Positions 48,908 to 59,816 of a DNA stretch of 64,000 nucleotides are shown piece by piece. The translations under genes and the position numbers were made by a program. The number at the start of each line of letters is the position of its first letter. Within the stretch, counting starts at the first letter, position 1. The DNA is from Morchella semilibera (lineage: Eukaryota; Ascomycota; Pezizomycetes; Pezizales; Morchellaceae). Location of the stretch: contig CM018606.1 in assembly GCA_009192285.1 (NCBI GenBank), forward strand, positions 1,106,081-1,170,080. The letters run 5' to 3'. The notes beneath the pieces were generated by a model that saw only the letters and a program-made list of their open reading frames with translations, was not told where the DNA came from and searched no databases.

Positions 48908-50071
48908 GTACCCCCCCTCCTCAACTGAGATAGATAGGATAGGGTCTTTTATATGGATGATTCTGGATTCTATATGGCTTGAACTAAATTGCCCGGTTGT
49001 TGTGAAGATACAGGCTTTTCCGCCTAATTATTCCCCTTTAAACGGCATGGTTATGCTAACACAACTCCCATGGCCAATTGGGGTAGGATACAAAGAAATA
49101 ATATGACATCTGCTGTACGTCTTTGGTGAAGATTCAGCCCTCGATGCCCAGCTGTGTGGAAGTACCGGTACGCGCCTATCTAGAGAACGAACATTGAGGC
49201 AGGTTGTAATGATCATCATAGTACATGTAGTATGGTAGTACGAAGTTGAGTACATGTATCTAGCCAGGATTCGTGAATCGGATCCCCAACCTTGGCCATT
49301 TAGACACCCATGTATACTTGTTGGGCACGGGAAGGTTTAATCCAGCCTTCAACATGTGTATGTTTAGTCTCGTGCCCATCCCCTATTTTTGTGTGGTTGG
49401 AGATGTAGTATTTTATGTATTTAAAGAAATACCGATTGGGTCTGGGAACGAGACTATACTTGTGTGCATATGTAGGTACATGTACTTATATGTAACCTAT
49501 GCACGTGTGTGCACGGGATGATAGCGTGCTACCTGACCGGAAAATTCTCCCTCAAATAGCAAAATACATCAAAAGTCTGCTATGGGGTATAGTACCTTTT
49601 ATAAGATCTCGTCTCTTTTCATTATCTGTGTACTCCCTATGTAAGGGTACCGTATTTCGGTCACCGGCGTACATATAGAAAGCTTTAGCTACATGAATAT
49701 ATATTACGCAATTAAAATTATCGGTCCTACGGAGGCTCTGGTGTTCCAGTTACAACAGCCGGCATGAGTGAAGGTGAGTGTGACTGGGGCTTTGCTAGTA
49801 TAGTGGGACGATGTACTCTCCCATTTTTTTTGAGAGGGGATTGTGGGGCTCATATTGTGTGCCTTGAACGTTTGTCGTTTGTGTGAGTGAACTCGCAGCT
49901 GATAAGCCGCCTTTATATTAATCCCAGTCCTAGATAGCTCAATAAACATAATAAAAACTACATACAGATAAATAGTACCAAAGAGAAATTATAATCACGG
50001 ATTCTCACTCGTACAATGTAGTTACTCGTACATAACCCGTTTCTCTATTCTATAAAAATATCCGAATCATT
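48908..50071. other. Intergenic region
   Basis: No gene seen. TACATGTA octamers near 49223, 49251 and 49480. Short open frames have no support. Confidence 0.5.
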
Positions 50072-51809
50072 CTATTTTGCTGCAACCTTGAACGGATGTG
50101 CCTCCGTGTTGAACACCCAGCCTTGTGTCCCCCCTTGTACGAAGCCACCCTCTGTGCTATCGGCGAAAATTAGGTAGAGATACTTAAGCACCTCCGCAAA
50201 CCAAAAGCTCTCCTGAAGATCACCCTTACGGCCACCTCCCGGGGCGTTAACATTAGTGATCGACGAGTATCCAGTGTCGGTCCTGCATGTCTCGTTGATG
50301 GCTAAGAACGCCGCCCACGCCCATTCTCTATACTTCTCCTCTTTCGTGTTCACGTACGCATGGTAGTAGCTCTCGATAACCTCAGGGCGGAGAATGTAGT
50401 CACTGCTGGTTATATAGAAGCCATGTTCCTGGAAAAAAGGTAGCTGTGTGGCGGGAACATTGATGGGATTCCATGAGAAGCGCTCCGGGCCGATTTTGGT
50501 CGCGGTGGAATTGTACGTTGCGTGGCAGCCGGACGTGAGTTTGAGTCCGAATTGCGTGAATTCCGCTATGTTGAGGGTCTGCCCACCGAGAATGAAGTTT
50601 CCACCGATGAAGCAAGTGAGATGGCCTTCATTCAGCGACAATGACTTGCCGTTGTACTCGGCGACGAAGGTGATGTCGGGGCGGCTCGTTGGGTGCGATT
50701 GAAGGTAGGCCATTGTGCTATTGGCGGCAAGGATCCACCGGTCTCTATAGGTTTTGAAGCGGACGGGGTCGTAGACGTACATCTTTATGAGGTACTCATA
50801 AAAGCTGTCTGTGCCGCCTGACCAGCCACCGGAGGCGTCAAGGAACTGGCCGTTGGCTAGGTTGACATTCGAGCCAATAAGGCCTGGGAAAGGTTCTGAG
50901 GAAGTGGGCTGGGGATTGAGAAGATAGGATTCTCCTTTTTGGGCGAGTTCAGTATACTTGGCGATTCCGGTGAGGTCAGAGAGACGCGTCCACTCGAGGA
51001 CAAGAGTACCAATTGTGGCAATTCCGTTAGAGGTATCCGTGAAGGAGTTGGTGGAAAAGTCAAGATTGTTTGCAGGGACACCACTGGGAGTATTGAACGC
51101 GAAGGACATTCTGTCCGCGAGGGTTCTGGCTTGCTCAAGAAGCCTTTCGATAAGCGCATCGTTATCTGCGTTCTGGATATTGTTGGCAAGGTTAGTTGAC
51201 ACATTTTCGGGATCTCGAGCATGATTGAGATTCTTACACTTGCAAGCAGCCCAGCATAAGGACCCGTGAGGAGATCATACCCTGAGATTAAACCACCAAG
51301 GTATCGGATCTAAAAGATAAAATCAGTAAGCACTTCCCCAGAGAAACCCGAACAGATTGAAGTACGCACCGTGGTCTCAAATAAACTAACAGTACTAGTA
51401 GTAGTCGTAAAATCGGTGGTATTAATAGACTTCAGCTGGTCCAAAACCACGTCATCCATGCCCATCATGATCGCCGTAGTCAAAGCATCAACCACCGAAG
51501 CACCCCAACCATTCCTGCAAAAAAAAAATCCCTTGTAAGCAAATAATCTTTGGACGCGAGAGGGGGAAAAAAATTCGTGTGGAAATACCTGGAATTGGCA
51601 CCAGTATTCGACACAGGTCGAAGCTCATCATATCCAGAAGCATATTTCCTATACCCATTCCACGAATGTGTAAATGCCTCCTTGATAGCCTCAGCTTTGT
51701 CGACCTCAGTCTCCTTCTTGTGGAGAGGGAGCGGAATATTCAGGGCCGCCGCTTCCACCGCAAAGCCACCAGCGAGTATGGTGGCTAGTAGAGCCTTTTG
51801 GAATCGCAT
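50072..51809 (-). CDS. GH47 class I alpha-1,2-mannosidase, secretory
   Basis: Four exons: 51809-51589, 51514-51370, 51309-51238 and 51172-50072, for 512 aa. The ATG at 51809 is chosen because it opens a signal peptide ([20 protein letters not shown]). Glycoside hydrolase 47 motifs follow: [52 protein letters not shown] (made by splicing), [65 protein letters not shown] and VFNTEAHPF, whose Thr is a calcium ligand. These enzymes trim alpha-1,2-mannose from N-glycans. Signal peptide and size fit the ER/Golgi or secreted fungal enzymes. Upstream frames beyond 51809 are not needed. Confidence 0.95.
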
Positions 51810-54311
51810 AATGAATGTCGTAAACTGAGAAATGGGGCGGAAAAGGAAGGCTTTCTTGGTGCTTAGGACATTCTCGAGGATGGACGGATGCCCTCCATCA
51901 TATATATACTTACCATCTCCAGTGAAATCCATGTCCCCATGCTCAGAAGATCGCTGCTATCCCATGCTAGCGCCCCTAATCTAAGTTCTTTTCGGCCATT
52001 ATTGTGTTAACACAAGCTGGTTGGAAAGCTTTGAGATGTACATATATCCGGGCGTGTCTAACTGGATCAATAAACCCTCCGTTGGCGGGCGAGGCCACAA
52101 TAGGGGAATCATCTCCGTAGCATTTCTCCACATAATTTGCGAAAGCTTATGTTGCGGAATGTCGATCTCATTTCCACGGCACAGCAATGCCTAAATCTAC
52201 ATGATTTGCGGTGTGTTGGTAAATATAAGAAGTAAGTATATATGTGTAGGCCGGTACATGTACATACATTAATATACTTTTATATATGGAACCACGCGCA
52301 AAGAACGGAAAGGGAGGAGGGGAGGGGGGACTGGTGTAATTGCGGGGAAGCGCTCGTGGTTGCTCAGTGCGCTGATATATCCTTGTAGTTATCTCTAGGC
52401 TGCTTTTCACCAAAGGAAAATAGTAGAGGGAGAGTCCCCTTAGGCCTTTAGTTTTGAGTACATAGTAAAAAGTTGTAAGAGCTGTTCGTTTTTTATTGTT
52501 GTTTACACCACGTGCCCTAATCATCTGTCCCTGATTCACATCGTCGATCAACCCCATCTGAGAAATATCGCATCTGCAAAAAAAGCAAGTGACACGATCA
52601 TTCGGATGAAAGCGAGAGTCAGGGGGAGAGAGAGGGAGGGGGGGGGGGATTTTAGGGGGGTTCCGCCCATGGGTGGTTTCGGGGATTAGAGTACATGTAT
52701 GTATCTATTGCAACCCTTTAGGTGCGGGGGGAGACCTGCAGGAGTAGTAAATATCCAGATATCAGAAATCGTTAACAAAAGCTGTGCCATAGGTCTGCAG
52801 ATATATTATATGACTTGAAGGAGGCTGTTTGGTGAATTGGATAATTTATTTCGTATCCTCTACATGTAATTACAAGTATTTTACCTACTAAAACTCTTGA
52901 CACGTTTTTACATACAAGTATCACATCGCCTGGGGAGTACATGTATATATAAATACATGTATGCTGAGGGCTTTCAAGCAAGTTGATCCAAGATGGCACA
53001 AGCTATTATTTAAATCTGGATGGGTCACGATTGATCATCCACCTGGTGCCTTCAGCAACCCCCTAAAGTGCAAGTGCAATCCTTACCCTCCACCACTGAT
53101 GTCATATTGCACGCCAATACTAAAAAAAAAAAAAAGGCTATTCTTCCCCTTCGGCCTCCCGGGTGAGGTGCCAAGAGAAACCCCGCAAACCTCGAGAGTC
53201 GAGGGTGTGGTGCCCCCCCAGGCCCTGGCCCATGCAACGCACGCGTGGAAACAAAATAAAGTGCGCATAAGTGGGAAAAGTCAACCTCTGAACTCTCCTA
53301 TGTGGGTCGGCTACTGCATGCTTTACGACGTATCCGAGCGAGCGAGACTGGATGAACAATGAGGTGTGTATGCCGAAAGATTTGGATGTAGGTACTCCCA
53401 CATTTATACTTTACAAGCACGTACTATAGTATATCGAGTGTTATCATATCTATTAGAGCCATGGGTATATTCTGCATTTAAACAGATTAAAGGAATATAA
53501 TTAATTCTTGGGTGGATAGTCCTTTTCGAAAGTCCCTCTCACACTCGAGGAAGCCGGAAATGATCATTTCACATCACCCCCTCCTACTCCACTCGACAGA
53601 GGAGTCCTCTCGTTTTTTTATAAACATGAAATTCTGTTCCCACGACCAAGATCTCGTTCCCAGCCAGCTTATCAGCTTATTTCAGCTACTGAGCCGCGTG
53701 GTGCACAAGTGTGGGGGTCGATATCATATGCTCGATGGGCCCATACGCAGCAAGAAAACTAGAAGAGAGATCACTCACCTATAGCCGCATCATATTTTTT
53801 TTTTGCATAAAAAAAATTTTGTTGCGCCGCACGCCGTACATGTGCCCAAGTTATTTCCCAGTCTTGGCCGGTCTCACGATGCCATCTTTCAACATCATTG
53901 CTCAAAACCTCAACGGAATACACCGAGTACGCAGATTAGTCCGATCAAATCTCAATCATGACCGGTCACAACCGCCACACGCGAAAAACCGCGGGGCACT
54001 AAGCGCCCAGATCGTTATCAGGTGCATACATGCATTGTATGTATGACATATATCAAAAAGTGACATACATACATACCCATAAGTATTTTCTACATACTCT
54101 CCTCGGCCCGCTGGAGTAGCTTGACAGTTCATTCCGCAGTGCCGCTATCAACGGTGTATTTATCCCTGACCTTCTAGCGTGCGAGCCTATCATTGGTTCT
54201 CGTGTCAGCACTAAACGCAGTGGGAAAGCCGCTTTTGGAACGTTTGGCATATTTGGCCACTTTCTGGCACTTGTATGATGCCGAAAATTTTAGGACCCAG
54301 GAACCCGGGTC
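51810..54311. other. Long intergenic region between divergent genes
   Basis: Upstream of GH47 (minus) and the O-methyltransferase (plus). It holds TACATGTA octamers near 52256, 52690, 52860, 52938 and 52955 and a poly-G tract near 52640-52649. The frame at 52961-53362 is not supported by domains or splice sites. Confidence 0.5.
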
Positions 54312-54343
54312 TATAAGAGGGAGGGGACCAGGCTCCTGGTCCC
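54312..54343 (+). promoter_or_regulatory. TATA box and palindrome before the O-methyltransferase gene
   Basis: TATAAG lies at 54312-54317. Eight bases on, a perfect 9-bp inverted repeat (GGGACCAGG, CT, CCTGGTCCC) spans 54324-54343, about 40 bp before the ATG. It is placed where a regulator or an mRNA 5' hairpin could act; neither is shown. Confidence 0.45.
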
Positions 54344-54382
54344 TACTCGTTCCCAAACACCCGGTATACACGCACATAAAAA

Positions 54383-56067
54383 ATGCTCCCCGTAAAACCG
54401 AACCCACACATTAATATAACGACCACAAATGCCTCCCAGACGCAGCAGCATACGACTCCTTCGCTGCTTGAGCTCGCAGAGCAGGTTGCGGCTGCGGCGA
54501 CCGCCATTGCGAAACAGCTAAGGGAGAAGAATGTCGCCGAGCCACGCTTCCATCCGCCTTGCGCGGGGTTGCCCGATGATCCTGAGATCAAGGAGGCTAG
54601 GAAGCAGCTGCTGGTTGCCTCGAGGGCACTTGGAGTGCTATCTCATGACCCATTGTCACACTTGAGAGAGACTATCTTGCAGGTGTGTGCGATTCTTTTC
54701 TTGAGGTGAACTGACTGAATGAGATGCTTACTGGAGTGACATTAGTTTAATGAGTGTGCAGCTCTGGGGATGGTGGTGGACTGGAAAGTTGCTCATATCT
54801 TGGACTTGGATGGGACACCGTTGCATATCTCAGAAATTGCAAAGAGGTCTGGGGCAGATGAGTATAAGCTTGGTGAGTTAGTGGAGGCACCCATATGGTG
54901 ATTGGCCGGGAGCCTGGGCTAACGCGAACATACAAACAGCCTCGGCGCTGAGAATGTTGACTTCCCAATATATCTTTGCAGAGCTGGAGCCAGGATACTG
55001 TAAGTAAAAGATACCTCGAACACAGAGGAGTACTAACAGCCCTCTAGTCGCACACAATAGTTGCTCAGTCCACCTCGCCCGCGAAGAAACCGAACTCCTT
55101 ATCGACCACTGGTTTGTCTTCCTAACCTATCAATACTCACCTACTAACCTCCCCAGTATTGACGTCCTAGTTCCCGGTAGCTTCAAAGTTTCCGAGGCGA
55201 TGCGCAAATGGCCTTCCTCTACTCAACCTAACGAAACCGGCTTCTCCCTCGGGCACAAAACCAGCTCTCCGTTCTTCCCTTGGCTCCTTGAACGCCCCGA
55301 AAAGATCTCACGCTTCAACAAGATCATGCGCGTGATGTCTGAAAGCTCCTACACCCGCCTGCGCTCCGTCTATCCATGGCACTCACTCGGTAAATCTACC
55401 ATAGTCGACTTGGCTGGCGGCAACGGGCACATAGCGCACCAGATTGCGTACGAGGCACCTGAGCTACAGTTTATACTGGCAGACCTAGAGAACGCAGTGA
55501 AAGATGCGCGCAAGGCCTGTCCAGTGGAGCTGAGGAGTCGATTCCAGTTCCGCGTGGTTGACTTCTTTGAGAAGATGACGATACCCGCTGACGTGTACTT
55601 TATGAGGATGGTCCTGCACTTCCTGAGCGACGAGGACTGTGTGAGGGTTGTGAAGAATATCGTGCCGGCAATGAAGAAGGGGAGCCGCATCTTGGTGGCC
55701 GATGGGGTTGTGCCAAAGTGTGGTGTTATGCCAGACCCGACGCATCGCTATGTGTTTAACCAGGTAGGCAACGTGTTTGCGGGGTAGTGTGCGATTGTGA
55801 TGCAGCAGATAGCTGACGGCGTGGTAGAACTGGAACATGATCCATGTCATGAATGCGAAGGAAAGAACCTTCGCAGAGGTCGAGAAGATCTTTATGCGGG
55901 CCGATCCGAGGTTTAGACTGAAGCAGTGGGGCGAGGCAGGTGGCCCACCATCTTCAGGTGAGTTTTTATTGTCTTCTACTGGTTCGAGTGGCGAATGTGG
56001 CTGACAATGTGAAGAAATCATTGAAGCGGTTCTGGTCGATGAGCCTGCAACACAGTGGAAATTGTAA
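54383..56067 (+). CDS. SAM-dependent O-methyltransferase, fungal/COMT type
   Basis: Seven exons: 54383-54682, 54755-54872, 54940-54999, 55048-55111, 55157-55763, 55828-55957 and 56015-56067, for 443 aa. The N-terminal dimerisation/winged-helix part reads LGMVVDWKVAHILDLDGTPL and ISEIAKRSGADEYKL. The SAM-binding motif I is VDLAGGNGHIAHQ (264-276), with IL-ADLENAV after it. The catalytic His region is VLHFLSDEDCVRVV. Near the end HVMNAKERTFAEVEKIF is the family's C-terminal signature. These enzymes methylate phenolic hydroxyls in fungal secondary metabolites. No backbone gene (PKS, NRPS, terpene cyclase) is in the window, so the substrate is unknown. A TATA box and palindrome lie upstream. Confidence 0.9.
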
Positions 56068-56936
56068 TTGCCGGTTATTATATTTATGATAGTATAACTC
56101 TGATCTGTGTTCTGAAGTTCATAGATAATTCACTTATTTCATAACCATGATCTGTAGCATCTATAGCGGAGAATGCGTTGAAAGTCTTTGCTCATTGTGT
56201 TGTGCGCTGATTAGATAATAAAAGGCCGAGTGCTCGAACATGTCTCGTTGCAGCTTTGATTTCCCAATGACGTTAGGCTGCCAACCCTCACAGCATGTGT
56301 TAGGATCTGGGATTCCTCATCGACTGTCACTCGCGGAGATGTGAGGCCATAATCCTGCTTTATTGTTATTGTTAATTCTCGAGAAGAGGAAGGCTAAACG
56401 GACCCCCCCTCGAATCATCAGGGCTATGGTGATTATCCAACATCCCCGTATACTCCCAGAGATGGATAGACCCAAGAGATTGGCCAGAAGAGGGGTATTA
56501 TGGTCATGAAGAGCAGCAACAACAATGATATTAACGTTTACTATGGATGCTGATAGGAGTGATTAAGGTTGCGGGGTTACATGACCATGAGACCAAGAAG
56601 GTTCTCCAGCTTCGGACGCAGCTGGGGATCGAGGAAACGGTTTAGCTACTCATGCCACCATGTACCACCCATCTAGTACTAAAGAGAAAGGGGAATCGGA
56701 AGGGGGAAGAGAAACATTTTTTTCAAATCACGGCCAGGATCTCAACCCAAACCCGAAAAGAAAGTAAAAAAAAAGAAAAAAATATTGAGGCCGAGAGGGA
56801 GAATGGAAAAAGAGGGGTAGGGAATCCACCATGTACACCGATGCCCCCGCAGTCGTAGAAAAAAATTGAACCTTACGCACAGCACAGGCGATATAGCTAC
56901 TAGTACGGAATAGGAGCCGGAGGGCGGTCAGATTGG
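56068..56936. other. Intergenic region between convergent genes
   Basis: No gene seen. A-rich runs near 56766-56782. Confidence 0.5.
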
Positions 56937-57961
56937 TTAAACCGGAGCATTCGGGTAGTGGGGGCAAGCGCAAGCGGGCTCGGAGCCGGAGGCGGGACCG
57001 GAGCTGGAGCTGCCTTCAGCCCACTCTTGGGCCCTGGCGCTAGAGCTGCGGGGGGGCATGATCAACTCCGAACGCCATGGAGCAATTAAGTAACCATCAC
57101 CATGGGGGTATTCTGGCTCGTTTATATACCTAAGGTATTTGTAGAAGTCTTTCGCTAGCGACCTGGCGAGGATGCGTATCTCTGGTTGTGGATGCCTGCT
57201 GTGCGGGCAGTGGCCCAAGATAACGTGGACCATCCTACGATGGGGAGTGGTTAGTATAGGTATGCGTGTTTCTATATATGTTAAACCGGAAAGAAAGTGG
57301 AAGGAGGATCTGTACTGATGGATGAACGCGTTGGTGATATCGAAATCTCTCTTGAAGGAGAAATCGAATCGGCGGATACAAATACCGACCCAGTGTCCAC
57401 CGTCAATGCACAATCCTATTGTTCCCATAGTTCGAATCAGTCTTCAGCTACAATATAAACTTAGGCAAGAGAGAGAGTCCATATCAAAGAAAGATAAGGG
57501 TTGAATGCCATACCAGTCTTATGGCAAAAGGCGAGGTCGTGGTCAAGGGGCATAAGGACTGGGTTTAGCTCCTCCAGATGACATATCTGAAAACCCCTGG
57601 CCTCGAGAACCGGGCCGAGCTTCATCGCAACGTTTCCCATAATTTTATGGGCCCTGTTGGCGTTTGGAAGATTTTCGCTGATGATGAGGTGCTTGATGGC
57701 ACCGGTGAGAAGGGTCGCCGCGAGAGCTTGAGCGGCGTGAGGGGAAACGAGACCGGTGGCGGTGCGGAAAATGTCCTCGCCCTCTAACGCACAAGTGGTC
57801 TCGGGGTTGGAGCCAGGTTTGCAATTGTCGCTATTCGACGCGTTACTAGTAGCGTTGGATTCTGGGCCTGGCCTGGGTTCGCCGAGAGGTGGGTCTTCGG
57901 AGTTGTTGATATTTTGAATATCAGTAATTTCGTGGGTTTCTGGGGATGTAGTGGATGCCAT
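56937..57961 (-). CDS. WLM-like protein lacking the metalloprotease motif (copy 1)
   Basis: Exons 57961-57514, 57415-57316 and 57234-56937, for 281 aa. Intron 1 (GTATGG to CAATAG, 98 nt) and intron 2 (GTACAG, branch ATACTAAC, CGTAG, 81 nt) are the splices that rebuild a WLM (Wss1-like metalloprotease) pattern. That pattern is: helix RAHKIMGNVAMKLGPVLEARG, then LEELNP, then GLCIDGGHWVGICIRRFDF, then FIHQMVHVILGHCPHSRH and LAKDFYKYLRYI. In active WLM enzymes the fourth block is HExxHxxxxxH; here it reads HVILGHCPHSRH, so the catalytic Glu and the spacing are gone. Residues 1-75 are disordered. The tail is Ser/Gly/Ala/Pro-rich with CACPHYP. The homology is by eye. A relative lies 1.3 kb upstream. 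Confidence 0.6.
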
Positions 57962-59249
57962 TTTGTCTCTTGAGACTGTTCTTTTTTAGGTAAGAAGTAA
58001 ATGTTAGAGTGAAGGTTCCAAGTACTCTTAATTTGATAATTTTCCTGGTTAACGACTTCAATTATCTATTGATTCAAGATTGGATACCCAGATACGGTAG
58101 CAAAGACGGTTAATCAATTGACTGAATCGTTTTAGTTTCTTATTCGACATATAGAGAGGAGAGTGGTGTTTTAAGTACCAGGTTGACACTACCTAGGAGT
58201 GAGATTCGATCTGGTCACGAAGCCTTGAAATTTTGCACTGTTGATGTTGGCTTCTGCTTCTCTTAGTTTTTAAGCAGGTGTATGAAAAGATGGGCTTCGA
58301 GGATATGGTAAAGAGTTGTAAGAGGTAGGGGGGCGAGTGCGCAGAGGCGAGATAGTTTTATTAGGATTAGTTGACTGCTCGACTTGTAATGGGAAGCGCC
58401 TCTAGTTGATTAGTGTTTCGTCAAAACAATTAATCCGACGCTGGGGATGGAGGGGTCGGGAGGATGGAGAGTACAAGGTGGGGAACTACATGTAGTTTTC
58501 GGGCGAGTGGGGTGGAAGTCGGACTTTTGTTGTGGGTGGGTAACTTCTATATTATTTGTGAGCAGTTTTTATCCTGCAAGTTAGGGCACAAACACGATGA
58601 GCTGGCGAGGTGGATATTAGGGCGCAACATGGATATAGTTTTTTTTTTTTTCTTTCTTGCGGGGATCTACTTTCAACAGCTTTTTGGCTGGTACTTTGTG
58701 GAGATTGTAGGGGTGTTGTGAGTAGTTCGTTGCTGTTAACATTTGGATGACTGACGCTAGCCGTGTTGGTGCGGATTATTAGGGTCGATGATCGGGCTGA
58801 CACTTTTTTTGTAATTGGGGCATTTCGGCGGCATAAACAATGGGGCAGAGTTCGCCACAATTACCTAGTTCTCCTTGTCCTTATATTCTCTCATCGGGTA
58901 AGAAGTATAGCTGTGGGAATATGCTTGCGAATGGTTTTATTTCAATCAGGCTCTCACAGGGCAGCGACGTAATGAGCACTGATCGGTCAACCGAGTCCAT
59001 TGCAATATCTAATATATGATGGCTATCTCGAATCGGGCCGGTTTCTCAAAGTTTACCCTGACCTAGAAATTTTGATATCTATGAACGAGAATTAAGACGG
59101 AAAAAGAGGAAGTAAACATGATATGAACCCCCCCCCCCCCCCAAAACCCTTTTTTTTTATGCTGACCCACGATTAGTTAATGATAACTTTATCAGCAAAC
59201 CCACTCTTTAAATTTAACTTTCATCCCACTAAGCAACGTAGCTACCGGC
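57962..59249. other. Intergenic region between the two WLM-like genes
   Basis: No gene seen. A poly-C tract near 59129-59144 runs into AAAA and poly-T. One TACATGTA octamer near 58489. The promoter of copy 1 must lie here. Confidence 0.5.
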
Positions 59250-59816
59250 CTAGCATAAAGCGCAGAGTCCCTCCTTAAACGCCTTGAACTTTTCGCAAAA
59301 TGTTCTGGGGGTCGGGACTTCTTCAGCTTCGGGTTCTTCCCAGACGTTCTCGATGCCTTGATTAGCGCAATACTCAGCCTGAAGCTGACTATTCAAGCTC
59401 TTGAATTCCTTGGTGCCCCTCTTATATCTGCGGGCCGCGAGTTCGCCTAGGATGGTAATGGAGATGTCATCCACGTGCAAGAACTCACGCTCGTCGCGTG
59501 GCTCCAAGGGCCTCAGTCTCACGTTTATAGAGAAGCTGTTGACGGGGTTTTTCTGCTTGATGAGTTGACTCATTTTACCGTCTTCTGGCTGAAATTCCAA
59601 AATAGAATTTGCATGATAGCCGTATTTAATCATTACAGGGCCGATAACAGTAACGATCGTCGCCAATAGGGTTTCTGCTGTTTCTGAGGACCTCATATTC
59701 TCTAGAGGCTGAACGAATCCCACGGGGTCGAGGGAGGACCCGTCATGATCGCCAAGTGCGACGTAGCCATTGGCGCCTCTAGCAAAAGTGGTGCCCCCAG
59801 CGATGTAATTGGCCAT
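59250..59816 (-). CDS. WLM-like protein lacking the metalloprotease motif (copy 2)
   Basis: Single exon, 188 aa, start ATG 59816. It follows the WLM order: AETLLATIVTVIGPVMIKYG, ILEFQPED, FSINVRLRPLEP, EREFLHVDDISITILGELAA and RRYKRGTKEFKSLNSQLQAE. The block corresponding to HExxHxxxxxH reads GELAARRYKRG, so all three zinc-binding His are absent while the Glu remains. The C-terminus is acidic then ends FKEGLCALC. It has no intron where copy 1 has two and the two proteins are only distantly alike, so the pair is old or evolving fast. If the fold is kept, the role is probably binding rather than proteolysis. Confidence 0.55.
   Translation of the reverse strand: MANYIAGGTTFARGANGYVALGDHDGSSLDPVGFVQPLENMRSSETAETLLATIVTVIGPVMIKYGYHANSILEFQPEDGKMSQLIKQKNPVNSFSINVRLRPLEPRDEREFLHVDDISITILGELAARRYKRGTKEFKSLNSQLQAEYCANQGIENVWEEPEAEEVPTPRTFCEKFKAFKEGLCALC

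Noticed and set aside
52961-53362. 133-codon plus-strand open frame
   Set aside because: Contains a poly-Lys run from an A tract, no domain, no introns, and lies between two promoters.
54383-56067. Secondary-metabolite gene cluster around the O-methyltransferase
   Set aside because: No PKS, NRPS, terpene cyclase, P450 or transporter gene is adjacent; neighbours are GH47 and WLM-like genes.
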